A stretch of 43,974 nucleotides of DNA. It comes from CAIPAT01 sp037144075 (lineage in GTDB: Bacteria > Verrucomicrobiota > Lentisphaeria > Victivallales > Victivallaceae). Shown here one piece after another: positions 8,726 to 17,188 of the stretch. Position 1 is the first letter of the stretch. Every line of letters begins with the position of its first letter. The notes beneath the pieces were generated by a model. That model saw only the letters and a program-made list of their open reading frames with translations, was not told where the DNA came from and ran no database searches. The stretch lies in contig JBAWXM010000004.1 of the NCBI GenBank assembly GCA_037144075.1, positions 1 to 43,974 of the forward strand. The letters run 5' to 3'. The position numbers were made by a program, and so were the translations under genes.

Positions 8726-9739
8726 CTACCATCTGGACGGCACTGTGCGGTGCAGCTCTTCTGAATATTTGTCGCGGTCCGTTACTGTCTGCATCGTAGG
8801 GGAAATGTAATGTTCCTGCCGGAACTGCTCGTAGGAGATTTCTTTCGACTTTATGTTCTGCTCGTAGATTATTTGGTCGGAATAACCATTTTTCAGGAAT
8901 CTTATATCCTTGAACACGTCCTTGTTATGAGCCACTTTCCGCATACTGGGAACAAGCGAGGTCATGCAGTTGCTGGTGACGGTATTGTAAAATTGCGGAT
9001 GAGTAATTAGCTTATTGCTGCGGTTGACCAGATCCAGCAAAAGCATTCTGCATTCATCGGGAGTAATCCGCAACTGGTACATATAGACCTGTTCTTTGCG
9101 GTAATTAGTACGCAGCATCAGCAAATCAGCTTCCGTGCCGATGATAAACAAACTGCCGTACTGTTTAAACAATCCGCCGAGAGCAGTCTGCTGCTGTCCA
9201 TTCTTCAACCTGGTTTCGGATGATATTACCAGCCATCTGCCGTCGTTGAAACCGAAATCCAGAATGGTGTGAGCGACGGCGGTATTGCCATCCCAGTATG
9301 ATAATATCAGCATCACTTTGTCCAGTTTATCCAGATCATAATCGCCGGAGATATATTTTGCGTCATAATCATTTTCACTGCTGTAGTTGAAATCCCGGAT
9401 ATTCTGAATTGACAATATATTGTTTTTGACTTCAACTGCGGGCATTTTCGCCCACGAAGTCTGCCAGTCGGCATTGTTGGACGGTGTGATTGTTAACCAC
9501 CATGCAATCACCAGCAGCGGCAGAACCGCGGCGGCTGATGTAATAAGACGTTTTCGTTTCACAAATACGGCAGTTATGGATAATGCGGCGGCAAGCAGCC
9601 AGTATCCCCATGCGCAGAACTGTGAAAAGAACGGCAGATGATAGTACACCACCATGCCGCACCATGCGCAGAGCAGCCAGTACGCCGGAACGGCGGCAGT
9701 CAGGCATATTTTCCTCAGGATATGACGACGCCATGCCAT
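8726..9739 (-). CDS. DUF4105 (Lnb N-terminal-like) membrane protein
   Basis: A 337-residue inner-membrane protein. Three membrane segments occupy about residues 8-85, followed by a periplasmic domain matching DUF4105, the Lnb N-terminal periplasmic domain. Recognisable parts are LSYWDGNTAVAHTILDFGF, VISSETR and SNCMTSL, the last containing the conserved cysteine region near residue 250. The domain has a papain-like look and may be a peptidase or amidase, but its substrate is not known. The start ATG follows the stop of the upstream lipoprotein by one base and has AGGAAG before it, so the two are cotranscribed. Confidence 0.72.
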   Translation of the reverse strand: MAWRRHILRKICLTAAVPAYWLLCAWCGMVVYYHLPFFSQFCAWGYWLLAAALSITAVFVKRKRLITSAAAVLPLLVIAWWLTITPSNNADWQTSWAKMPAVEVKNNILSIQNIRDFNYSSENDYDAKYISGDYDLDKLDKVMLILSYWDGNTAVAHTILDFGFNDGRWLVISSETRLKNGQQQTALGGLFKQYGSLFIIGTEADLLMLRTNYRKEQVYMYQLRITPDECRMLLLDLVNRSNKLITHPQFYNTVTSNCMTSLVPSMRKVAHNKDVFKDIRFLKNGYSDQIIYEQNIKSKEISYEQFRQEHYISPTMQTVTDRDKYSEELHRTVPSRW

Positions 9740-9740
9740 A

Positions 9741-11588
9741 CTATTTGATTCTTCCTATATTGCGCAGATGTTGCAGCAGGATTTTGCGAACTTCCTCAAT
9801 CGCCGCGGCATTGTCCTGCACGCTGTGTCCGGATTCGACAATAAGTTCGCTTTTTGCAGTATTTAAATGCGAACTCCAGTAAGGCACAATGCCGTCCGTG
9901 CCGCCGGGGACTCCGGCGGCATTCTCATTCCCGCAGACGGTGTAGTAAGGAACGGTTGTGGAAAAAGGAACTTCGGACAATGCGTTCAGCATTTTATTTT
10001 CCGGCGCCAGGTTATCCAGTCCGGTGTCAATATGCATACTCTCAATATCCTCGTCCGGATTTATCCGTTTGCGTAATTCTGAAACATGTAGTTTGAGGTA
10101 ACTCGGCAATGAAATCCATGATGACGCCCAGCGGGTGATAACCCATGTCGCCATATCCGCCCCTTTATGCGGTGTTGCCATAAACACAACCCCTTTCACA
10201 AATTCCAGCTGTTCAAATACCAGCACATCCATCACAAACTGCTGTTCTTCGGGTGTGAGTTTTTTCTTAGCCAGTACAGCGGCCGGCAAAAACTTATCCT
10301 GCAATTTACTGCCGGTATTCTGGATTGTGGTCTTGGAGAGCAAACCGCCCATGCTGTGACTGACAATGAACATCTGGTTGAAGTTGGCCGCCGCTTCCGG
10401 CGTATTGAAATCCGCTTTGGCCTCCTGCAGTGATTTGCGCAGCAGATACGCGGAATAGAGTACCGGATTGCCGGTACTGTAGGTAAACAGCCACATCTGG
10501 TAATTATGGCGTATGTCCGGATCATCCAGCAGAATATTCACCATCTGCGCCCAGGTGCGCGGATTGGACATTAAGCCGTGGACAAAAACCAGCGGAATTT
10601 TATTTTTCTGCAAGGGGGCAAGGGCGAACAATCCGTAAGTATCCTGAATGTCGGCGTCGAACATGGTGAAGAACCCGTCAATAATCGGCGGTTTCCGCAG
10701 CTCGTAAGCCAGTGGCGTAGTAAAATCCAGGCTGAGCGGAACACTTTTACTTTCAACCTTGACCGTATCCGTATTCAGGGTATTATATAATTCAAGCCGC
10801 GTCTGGACAATACCATTTTCAGCGTCTCCCATTCTCAAAAAGCAGGTTGCATGGAATGATCGCCCGGGGATTGTTTTAAATGGTTTTGGCGTCGGGAACG
10901 GGTTGTCGCAATTGACAATCAGCGGGACGCCGATGCCAGGGGAGTAGGAATAAACGTAAAACCCCCTGGCGCTGAAACGGTAGCACGATATGACCCGGGT
11001 TGTTTTATCCACCGGACAGGCCAGTTCGCTGAGCGGCGCTTCAAATTTCAATGTCAGGCCGGCCGCCGCCGGTATGCTGTAGGTGGAATTAAACACAATG
11101 CGCTTGTCATTCAAATATTCAATCAGCGTATCCAGTGAGCTGTTATAGTATCTGGCCGCCATAAAAACAGCCATATCGTAGGGCATGGGCAGATCCGGAC
11201 GGACACTCTTATTAAATAAATACTGTGATGAGAAATAAGCGGAGGCGGCATGGAAAGCAATTTTCTGATCCCTGCTGTCGGCATTCATCCCGGCAACATA
11301 GCATAATTCAGCGAGAATACTCAGATATACACGTTCATGGGAGTTGCGGAAGTTCTGATAAATACAATATACCGCGGCTTCCGGGTCTTCATCATAAAGC
11401 TTGCTCATTTGATGCGCCAGCAGAAAGTTCCGGCAGCTGTTGCTGAGTTCGCTGCTCCTGAATGTCATGCTGCCGTTTTGCAGGAACCATTCTTTGGATG
11501 TGGTGCCGGTAACGCCGATACTTCTAGTACAGCCGGAGAATAAAACCATAACAACCGGCAGGATTACAAATAACTTTATTATGCGCAT
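9741..11588 (-). CDS. Lipoprotein alpha/beta hydrolase (lipase/esterase-like)
   Basis: A 615-residue lipoprotein. The lipobox is LFSGC after a short signal peptide. The N-terminal half is a helical/beta region of unknown role. The C-terminal half is an alpha/beta hydrolase with the oxyanion strand PLVFVHGLMSNPRTW, a nucleophile elbow SHSMGG, a GTDGIVPYWSS segment that may carry the acid, and a late GHS histidine. This resembles PGAP1-like or triacylglycerol-lipase-type hydrolases. The start at 11588 has AAGGAT upstream and gives a proper lipoprotein signal; an upstream ATG at 11633 would add a charged leader. It sits upstream of the DUF4105 gene in the same unit, suggesting joint envelope lipid or peptide processing. 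Confidence 0.78.
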   Translation of the reverse strand: MRIIKLFVILPVVMVLFSGCTRSIGVTGTTSKEWFLQNGSMTFRSSELSNSCRNFLLAHQMSKLYDEDPEAAVYCIYQNFRNSHERVYLSILAELCYVAGMNADSRDQKIAFHAASAYFSSQYLFNKSVRPDLPMPYDMAVFMAARYYNSSLDTLIEYLNDKRIVFNSTYSIPAAAGLTLKFEAPLSELACPVDKTTRVISCYRFSARGFYVYSYSPGIGVPLIVNCDNPFPTPKPFKTIPGRSFHATCFLRMGDAENGIVQTRLELYNTLNTDTVKVESKSVPLSLDFTTPLAYELRKPPIIDGFFTMFDADIQDTYGLFALAPLQKNKIPLVFVHGLMSNPRTWAQMVNILLDDPDIRHNYQMWLFTYSTGNPVLYSAYLLRKSLQEAKADFNTPEAAANFNQMFIVSHSMGGLLSKTTIQNTGSKLQDKFLPAAVLAKKKLTPEEQQFVMDVLVFEQLEFVKGVVFMATPHKGADMATWVITRWASSWISLPSYLKLHVSELRKRINPDEDIESMHIDTGLDNLAPENKMLNALSEVPFSTTVPYYTVCGNENAAGVPGGTDGIVPYWSSHLNTAKSELIVESGHSVQDNAAAIEEVRKILLQHLRNIGRIK

Positions 11589-11772
11589 ATTTTGCAAATC
11601 CTTATGAGTTAAATTTATTGGCGAATACCGCATATGTTAATTTCGCATTCCGCGAAGAAAAATCAACCGGCGATTTCAATAACTCTTTTTTCACAATCTG
11701 CTCGTCCGGTTTTTACCTGTCGTAACTCTCCGTTTTTTTCCCGTATAAAAAAATGAACTTTTTTTTATTTTT

Positions 11773-11804
11773 AATGTTTACTTATTAAATAAAGATGATA
11801 TAAT
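11773..11804 (+). promoter_or_regulatory. Promoter with operator-like inverted repeat, copy A
   Basis: AATGTTTACT-TATTA-AATAAAGATG is an imperfect form of the inverted repeat found perfect at 41388-41418. It is followed directly by a consensus -10 box TATAAT (11799-11804). TTTACT inside the left arm can serve as the -35 at 16-base spacing. An operator between -35 and -10 suggests control of initiation. It drives the sulfur-import operon starting at 12168, leaving a 5' leader of about 350 bases. A near-identical arrangement lies at 42387-42418. Confidence 0.72.
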
Positions 11805-11898
11805 ATGATTGTGAGTACGAAATACATTGATATTATGGTGTATATTGATATTAGTTTATTTAAATAGTAGTGATTTGAAAGTTGAAAAATATAAATTT

Positions 11899-11988
11899 AA
11901 CCGGAGGTTTGATTATCAAATAAAACATAGTCTCTAACAAATACAGGGGACGTTGTATTCGAACTTTGAATTCTGAACCAGCATCCGT
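11899..11988 (+). promoter_or_regulatory. Conserved 5'-leader RNA element, copy A
   Basis: Two blocks are shared with the leader at 42511-42600. Block 1 (11899-11923) contains GGAGG(T/G)TTGATTAT(C/T) and AAATAA. Block 2 (11946-11988) is a 43-base run with only one difference between copies; its core is GAACTTTGAATTCTGAACC. The DNA between the blocks and upstream has diverged, so these parts appear to be under selection as RNA or binding sites. I match it to no riboswitch class I know. It lies between the promoter and the MCCRI leader peptide. Confidence 0.7.
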
Positions 11989-12026
11989 CTTAAAAAGTAC
12001 AGCGAACAATAATTAGGAGCATATAT

Positions 12027-12077
12027 ATGTGTTGTAGAATAGTAAAGATTGAAAGTATTGTTGCAGTTAACTTATAA
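12027..12077 (+). CDS. Cys-Cys leader peptide MCCRIVKIESIVAVNL
   Basis: A 16-residue frame with a good AGGAG ribosome-binding site eight bases before the ATG. A homologous frame at 42644-42694 encodes MCCRILKLKSIVAINL. Four of the 16 codons differ synonymously and four change the residue, three of those conservatively, so the peptide itself seems selected. Tandem cysteine codons at positions 2-3 upstream of sulfur-import and cysteine-synthase genes fit a ribosome-stalling, cysteine-responsive attenuator, as known for polycysteine leader peptides in mycobacteria. It ends 90 bases before the first binding-protein gene, with a hairpin between. Confidence 0.72.
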   Translation: MCCRIVKIESIVAVNL

Positions 12078-12116
12078 TTGTCCATCAGGAAAAACATTAA
12101 CGGTCATGACAAGCAC

Positions 12117-12139
12117 CTATCAGATAAATTATCTGATAG
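12117..12139 (+). promoter_or_regulatory. Hairpin between leader peptide and binding-protein gene
   Basis: CTATCAGAT-AAATT-ATCTGATAG is a perfect nine-base-pair stem with a five-base loop, starting 40 bases after the leader-peptide stop and ending just before the AAGGA ribosome-binding site of the 12168 gene. No T-run follows, so it is not a classical terminator. It could control translation start or mRNA decay according to ribosome position on the leader. An analogous hairpin occupies the same place in copy B (42772-42792). Confidence 0.55.
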
Positions 12140-12167
12140 CGTAAATTTAAAAAGGAATATAATTATT

Positions 12168-13127
12168 ATGAATATAGGGAAAAGATTATTTCAGGCTGCC
12201 GCCTTGAGCACTCTCATATCAACTGCCGGGGGACTCCTTTGGGCTGATGACGCAAAAACAGGAGATGGTCAGGCAAAAATTATTGTTGCCGATGCCAAAA
12301 CAACGCATCATCTTAACCTCTATGTGGCAAAGGAGCTTGGGATTTTTAAGAAGTACAATCTGGATGTTGATATAGTTCCGGTTGCGGATAATGCCGCGGC
12401 AAGGGATCTTGTCGTGTCCGGACAGGCGGACGTTTTCTGGTCATGCCCTACTGTTGCTATCGCGGCTATCGCTAACGGCGCGCCAATAAAGATAATATCA
12501 CAGGTTAAGAAGCCTTGCACATCCGTACTGGTTGTTTCAAAAGATTCGCCGATTAAAACATTCGCCGATCTTAATAACAAGAATATTGCGGGCATATCGC
12601 CGACTTGCGAAGCTGTTATTTCGATTACTGTCAAGGCAAGAGACGCCGGAGCCAAATTTAATCTTCAAAAGCTTGCGGGCGGTCCTGCGCTTGCCGCATT
12701 GGAAGCCGGAAAAGTTGATGCCGCGATTCTTGAAGAGCCACAGGTGAGTATTGCGGAATTAAAAGGATTCAAGGTTCTGTTCAGAGATGCTTCAGCAAAT
12801 ATTCCATGCAGAACAATTAATGCGAGAAATGGATTTCTGAAAAGCAATGCGAAAGAGTTGAAATTGCTCATCAAAGCAATTGATGAAGCCAATGCCATTA
12901 TTCTCGCAAATCCTGTTGCAGATAATATCGTCGCCATTTCTGCTAAATATACCGGTGCGCCGGTTGAAGCGATCAAATACGGTAATGACCGTCTTAAATT
13001 CAGAATCGCTATTGATAAACCGGGTATTGACGGACTTGCAAATGAGTTGATCAAACTGGGAAATATCAAAGAAAACCCGGGGGAATATCTCTATGCGACA
13101 GAATTCCGCGGCATAACCTGGGAGTGA
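12168..13127 (+). CDS. ABC transporter substrate-binding protein (NitT/TauT/SsuA type)
   Basis: A periplasmic binding protein of the SsuA/THI5-like fold, 319 residues, with a Sec signal peptide ending near AGGLLWA. Motifs include HLNLYVAKELGIFKKYNLDVDIVPV, DLVVSGQADVFWSCP and AALEAGKVDAAILEEP, which form the two-lobed ligand site typical of sulfonate, nitrate and thiamine-precursor transporters. Start choice: the ATG at 12168 has AAGGA upstream and begins a clean signal peptide. It is first in an operon with a second binding protein, permease, ATPase and cysteine synthase, which points to an organic-sulfur ligand. The exact ligand is not readable from sequence. Confidence 0.82.
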   Translation: MNIGKRLFQAAALSTLISTAGGLLWADDAKTGDGQAKIIVADAKTTHHLNLYVAKELGIFKKYNLDVDIVPVADNAAARDLVVSGQADVFWSCPTVAIAAIANGAPIKIISQVKKPCTSVLVVSKDSPIKTFADLNNKNIAGISPTCEAVISITVKARDAGAKFNLQKLAGGPALAALEAGKVDAAILEEPQVSIAELKGFKVLFRDASANIPCRTINARNGFLKSNAKELKLLIKAIDEANAIILANPVADNIVAISAKYTGAPVEAIKYGNDRLKFRIAIDKPGIDGLANELIKLGNIKENPGEYLYATEFRGITWE

Positions 13128-13170
13128 TGGCGGGTTTGGATACCCTCTTGCCGGAATTGCAAAATAATTA

Positions 13171-13209
13171 GTAAGATCCCTGTTCCGTCATTCAGGAACA
13201 GGGACTTAC
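13171..13209 (+). promoter_or_regulatory. Strong intercistronic hairpin
   Basis: GTAAGATCCCTGTTCC, an eight-base loop and GGAACAGGGACTTAC pair as a roughly 15-base-pair stem with one bulged A. It lies between the two binding-protein genes and is not followed by a T-run. Such hairpins after a binding-protein gene commonly protect the upstream mRNA from 3' exonucleases and raise its yield over the membrane components. Partial termination is an alternative. Confidence 0.7.
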
Positions 13210-13225
13210 ACCATACCGGAGATAT

Positions 13226-14167
13226 ATGACAATATCTAATGGACGGCAAATATGGTCAGGCACGATATTATTTGCTGTGCTGATTATACTGATTATTTTA
13301 ATTGTCTGCATCCCTTCATCCGCTAAAAATGGAAAAAGAGCGGCCGTCGGGCATTCGGGGAGTCCGCTTACTGCATCTTTATACGCTGCCGCAAATATTC
13401 CAAGCTGGAATAAGGAATTTGTATTAGCTAAATTTGGAACTTCGGCAGATGTGGCATATGCACTGCTTGCCAATGATATAACTGCCGGATTTGTTGATCC
13501 GTCAAAAGCGCTTGCGATAAAAGATTTACCGGCCTTTAAAAATTTGACTGTCATCGGGCAGGTTACTTTTCCTTACGGGGCCACACTCATTGTCAGAAAA
13601 GATTTAAATTTCAGATTGTGCGATCTGCCGGGGCGCAAAGTGGCAGTTGCTTCGAAATCATGCAAACTTTTACACGCATTCAAAGCGGACGCCGCGCGGT
13701 TTGGAGTCAATGCTGAAAAAATAAATTATGAGTACATGTCATTTGACACCATGATACCTGCGCTTGAGGCCGGAAAAATAGACGGGGCAATCATAAAAGG
13801 TTCTTATGCCGTTATTGCTCAAAAACTCGGGCATTCGATCCTTTACCAGAAGTGGGACATGGAAGCCGGCGACACCTGCTGCCCGGCAGTAATCACGCAG
13901 GTCGAGTATGTTCTGCTGGCGCAGAAGCAGGATAAAGATGCTGCTGGCCGCTTATTGATGCGACTGGCTGAGGCTGAAAAATTAACGCCTGCCGAACTGC
14001 GGATTGCCGTATCCAAAAGTCTGAATATCCCGGAAAAAACCTTGACCAGTCTTCCACTGGCTGTTTTTCAACCGGCAGATGCGGATATTTTGAAACTCTT
14101 TGACATACATTTACATGATGAAGCTGTAAATGAGCACGAAGAGCATAAAGGAAAATCGAAAAGGTAA
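13226..14167 (+). CDS. Second ABC substrate-binding protein with DTCCP motif
   Basis: A 313-residue SsuA/NitT-type binding protein. A single hydrophobic N-terminal segment (about residues 11-31) acts as signal peptide or anchor. Recognisable parts are FGTSADVAYALLANDITAGFVDPSKAL, VAVASKSCKL and MIPALEAGKIDGAIIKG. The segment GDTCCPAV carries adjacent cysteines at the place where the 35540 and 36603 binding proteins have HTCCR and YTCCR. The C-terminus is a histidine- and charge-rich tail. It lies 98 bases after the first binding protein and 16 before the permease, so one permease/ATPase pair may be served by two receptors. Confidence 0.78.
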   Translation: MTISNGRQIWSGTILFAVLIILIILIVCIPSSAKNGKRAAVGHSGSPLTASLYAAANIPSWNKEFVLAKFGTSADVAYALLANDITAGFVDPSKALAIKDLPAFKNLTVIGQVTFPYGATLIVRKDLNFRLCDLPGRKVAVASKSCKLLHAFKADAARFGVNAEKINYEYMSFDTMIPALEAGKIDGAIIKGSYAVIAQKLGHSILYQKWDMEAGDTCCPAVITQVEYVLLAQKQDKDAAGRLLMRLAEAEKLTPAELRIAVSKSLNIPEKTLTSLPLAVFQPADADILKLFDIHLHDEAVNEHEEHKGKSKR

Positions 14168-14183
14168 TAAATAAGAGGATTAT

Positions 14184-15008
14184 ATGAATCAATATGAAGC
14201 CAAGGGCATAAGACTCTTTTTGCGGGAAACCGGATTTTTTTTAAGGAACTCTTTCGGGAGTCTTTTCTCCCGGGAGTTTTTGACAGTGCTGATTCCTTTG
14301 CTGATCCTGTGGGAGTTACTGCCGCGGACAGGCTTGGTTCCGAGAACGCTAGTGCCGGCATTAAGCGATATTGCCGTCGCTTTCCGGGATATGCTTGTGC
14401 ACAAGAATCTTGCCGGACATATCGCTGTCAGCATGGGCAGATTCAGTCTCGGTCTATTTTTAGCTGTTATTACTGCCATTCCCATCGGCATTATTATGGG
14501 GTGGAATATTTTCATTCGTAAACATGCGCTGCCGCTTTTTCAACTGCTTGCCCCTGTTCCGCCGCCGGCGTGGGTTCCTGTAGTCATTATTTTGCTTGGG
14601 GTGGGACTTCCCATGCAGACTTTTTTAATTTTTCTAGGCGCTTTTTATCCGATATTGTTTAACACCTATCAGGCGGTTAAAGATACTGACCCGCGGTATC
14701 TGTCGTCGGCCAGAGTTTTTGGGGCAAGCGAGTTGACTTTGATTCTTCATGTTTATATATGGCATGCGCTGGGCGCGATTATTATGAGTGTTAAAACCGG
14801 TATTGCAATGGGGCTTGTCATGCTTGTGATTGCCGAAATGTATGGCGGCCGCAGCGGTATCGGCTATCTTCTGGTTGAAGCGAAGGAATTCTTTCAGATA
14901 CCGGATATGGTTGTGTGCATGGTCATCCTCGGCGGCATCGGCTGGTTTTTGATTGAAGTGCTGAAATTTGTCGAATTGAAACTGGCTGTATGGAAAGTCG
15001 GAAGGTGA
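14184..15008 (+). CDS. ABC transporter permease (SsuC/TauC type)
   Basis: A 274-residue inner-membrane permease of the binding-protein-dependent transport family. Six membrane segments can be traced from about residue 32 to 265. The cytoplasmic coupling loop carries the EAA-type sequence SSARVFGASELTLILHV, which docks on the ATPase. The PPPAWVPVVIILLGVG segment is typical of the SsuC/TauC/NrtB branch. It sits between the receptors and the ATPase and starts 16 bases after the second receptor, so it is clearly one transporter. Substrate by context is an organic sulfur compound. Confidence 0.88.
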   Translation: MNQYEAKGIRLFLRETGFFLRNSFGSLFSREFLTVLIPLLILWELLPRTGLVPRTLVPALSDIAVAFRDMLVHKNLAGHIAVSMGRFSLGLFLAVITAIPIGIIMGWNIFIRKHALPLFQLLAPVPPPAWVPVVIILLGVGLPMQTFLIFLGAFYPILFNTYQAVKDTDPRYLSSARVFGASELTLILHVYIWHALGAIIMSVKTGIAMGLVMLVIAEMYGGRSGIGYLLVEAKEFFQIPDMVVCMVILGGIGWFLIEVLKFVELKLAVWKVGR

Positions 15009-15015
15009 ACAGAGA

Positions 15016-15888
15016 ATGATAGAAGCAAGAAAAATAAGTAAATTTTTCTCAATTATAAATGAGAATAGAACTGCCGAGGGGCTGACCGCGGTACTTTCGG
15101 TATCATTAACCATACCGGACGGTAAAATTGTCAGTATATTGGGTCCTTCCGGTTGCGGCAAGTCAACCTTCCTTGAGATACTTGGCGGGTTGCAGGCACC
15201 AACCGAGGGGGAAGTATATATAGACGGCGTCCGGGTGCTTGAACCACTCCCTTCGACCCGCAAGGAGATGGAGCAATACCGCAGGAAATACCGCTTTCTT
15301 TCGCCGCTGGCGAATGGCTTGTTCAGAGACAGGCCAAAGCATGATATTGCAATGATCCTTCAGGATTATGCCGTGTTTCCATGGATGACGGCATTGCAGA
15401 ATGTTGCATTTACGCTGAAACTGCGCGGTATCCCGCGCAGGGAAAGGGAAGGGGCTGCGATCCGTTATCTTGTCAAAGTCGGACTCGGAGCTTCTCTAAA
15501 TAAATATCCGTCTCAATTGTCCGGTGGAATGCGGCAGCGCCTGGCTCTTGCAAGGGCTTTATCGGTTGAGCCTAAAATAATACTTATGGATGAACCTTTT
15601 GCAGCGGTCGATACACTGACCCGCGAACGTTTGCAGGATGATCTGCTGGAACTATGGCATTCTACCGGAGTCACGATAGTCATGGTGACGCATGACGTTG
15701 AAGAGGCACTTTACCTTTCTGATGAGGTGATCATTTTTTCGCCGAATCCTGGAACTGTCCGCAATCGTTATACGGTGGATATTCCACGTCCCAGAAGAAG
15801 AAGCGATCCGGAATTTTTGAGATTACAGGAAAGGATTTTAAAATTATTCAAATATGATATTGATCATGAAAGCGAGTATTCAATATGA
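15016..15888 (+). CDS. ABC transporter ATPase (SsuB/TauB type) with insertion
   Basis: Nucleotide-binding subunit, 290 residues. Walker A is GPSGCGKST, the Q-loop is MILQDYAVFPWM, the signature LSGGMRQR, Walker B IILMDEP and the H-loop VTHD, so catalysis should be intact. Unlike the usual SsuB-type subunit of about 250-270 residues it carries an extra charged segment of about 30 residues (LPSTRKEMEQ to RDRPKH) between the Walker A domain and the Q-loop. The 27916 paralogue lacks this segment. The start is seven bases after the permease stop, and the stop overlaps the cysteine-synthase ATG by four bases. Confidence 0.9.
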   Translation: MIEARKISKFFSIINENRTAEGLTAVLSVSLTIPDGKIVSILGPSGCGKSTFLEILGGLQAPTEGEVYIDGVRVLEPLPSTRKEMEQYRRKYRFLSPLANGLFRDRPKHDIAMILQDYAVFPWMTALQNVAFTLKLRGIPRREREGAAIRYLVKVGLGASLNKYPSQLSGGMRQRLALARALSVEPKIILMDEPFAAVDTLTRERLQDDLLELWHSTGVTIVMVTHDVEEALYLSDEVIIFSPNPGTVRNRYTVDIPRPRRRSDPEFLRLQERILKLFKYDIDHESEYSI

Positions 15889-16865
15889 CTGACAGGCAGA
15901 TAGATAATGTAAATAATAAATTTCGCGGAAAGATTTATGAAAATATTACTTCGGCGATTGGATGCACTCCGTTAATCCGCTTTAATTCCATCTCCAGCGG
16001 ATTGCCCGGAATTATTGCAGGCAAGGTTGAATCATTCAATCCTTTAAACAGCGTAAAATGCCGTATTGGAGCAGCGATGCTTGATGCTGCGGAGAAATCT
16101 GGCGAATTAGCGCCGGGGGGGACGGTAATTGAACCTACCTCCGGTAATACTGGTATCGGGCTTGCTTTCGCCTGCGCCGCGCGCGGTTACAGGCTGATAT
16201 TGACCATGCCTGAAACAATGTCGATTGAAAGGCGAAAACTTGTTCAGATGCTTGGCGCGGAATTGGTTTTAACGCCGGCCAGTGAAGGCATGAAGGGAGC
16301 TGTTGACAAAGCCCGTGAACTGACAAAGCAGATTCGCGGAAGTTATATGCCGCTGCAATTTGAAAATCCGGCAAACCCGCAAGTGCACCGCCAGACCACT
16401 GCCGAGGAGATATGGGCTGATACTGAAGGCAAAATAGATTTCATCGTCGCCGGGGTTGGAACTGGCGGAACAATCACGGGAATTGCGGAAGTCATCAAGT
16501 CTCGTAACAATGATTTTAAGGCAATAGCAGTTGAACCGGATGCTTCACCGGTATTGTCCGGCGGCCGGCCGGGCCCGCATCGTATCCAGGGGATCGGTGC
16601 AGGATTCGTACCGAAAGTGCTCAACCAGTCAATTATAGATGAAATTATAAGAGTAAAAAATGAGGACGCTTTCGTAACTGCCCGGCGCGTGAGTCTTGAT
16701 GAAGGTATTTTGATCGGAATATCCGGCGGCGCGGCGGTATGGGCGGCTCTTCAAATTGCGGCAAGAAAGGAAAATGACGGCAAGCTGATTGTTGTCATTT
16801 TGCCGGATTCCGGCGAAAGGTATCTTTCGACGCAACTATCTGATATTGATCTAATCGGAGATTAA
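15885..16865 (+). CDS. cysK: Cysteine synthase, PLP-dependent (copy 1)
   Basis: O-acetylserine sulfhydrylase joining sulfide and O-acetylserine to make cysteine in the cytosol. The PLP lysine is in NPLNSVKCRIG; the phosphate and substrate loops are EPTSGNTGIG, TMPETMS and GVGTGGT; SGERYLSTQL closes the protein. The 326 residues match CysK. It has more divergent flanks than the second copy at 40405-41364, for example a longer N-terminus. Overlap with the ATPase gene couples sulfur import to assimilation, a main reason for calling this transporter a sulfur importer. Confidence 0.92.
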   Translation: MTDRQIDNVNNKFRGKIYENITSAIGCTPLIRFNSISSGLPGIIAGKVESFNPLNSVKCRIGAAMLDAAEKSGELAPGGTVIEPTSGNTGIGLAFACAARGYRLILTMPETMSIERRKLVQMLGAELVLTPASEGMKGAVDKARELTKQIRGSYMPLQFENPANPQVHRQTTAEEIWADTEGKIDFIVAGVGTGGTITGIAEVIKSRNNDFKAIAVEPDASPVLSGGRPGPHRIQGIGAGFVPKVLNQSIIDEIIRVKNEDAFVTARRVSLDEGILIGISGGAAVWAALQIAARKENDGKLIVVILPDSGERYLSTQLSDIDLIGD

Positions 16866-17131
16866 CAGTGATACAGTTAAGGCGGGCTTTGTCCGCAATC
16901 CCAAATGGAAGTCAGAATCAGCGTTTGACTGCGGTACCCGCATTTTTATCAAATAAGAAACTGATAAAAGTAAAGAAAATAAAACGTTTATGACACAAAT
17001 TTTAAAAACGTTTAAAACATAGAAGTCTAAAACAAAGATACTAAAAGTAGTGCAGGAAGACATGAAAGACCGTTTGGAGAAAATGTCAATGCTGTTAAAC
17101 AGGCAAATATTCGAGAAAATTGAGAGGTAAA

Positions 17132-17188
17132 ATGAGCGCTGACGTAAACCAATTTAATGCAAGGAAATATTGCATGAGTATCAATTAA
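17132..17188 (+). CDS. Possible 18-residue small ORF
   Basis: Frame MSADVNQFNARKYCMSIN preceded by GAGAGG. Its last 25 coding bases are the direct repeat that also forms the ribosome-binding site and first codons of the corrinoid-protein gene. It may be the truncated remains of a junction rather than a real peptide. Coding status is doubtful. Confidence 0.25.
   Translation: MSADVNQFNARKYCMSIN
17161..17185. repeat. 25-bp direct repeat, left copy
   Basis: A 25-base sequence beginning AAGGAAATATTGCATG is identical to 21058-21082, where it is the ribosome-binding site and first codons of the corrinoid-protein gene. Here the frame stops after MSIN. The two copies bound 3.9 kb holding the PLD, CHR and aminotransferase genes. 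Confidence 0.9.

Noticed and set aside
12168..13127. Thiamine-precursor (ThiY/THI5) transporter
   Set aside because: The fold is shared, but the operon contains cysteine synthase and a cysteine leader peptide, and there is no TPP riboswitch-like sequence.
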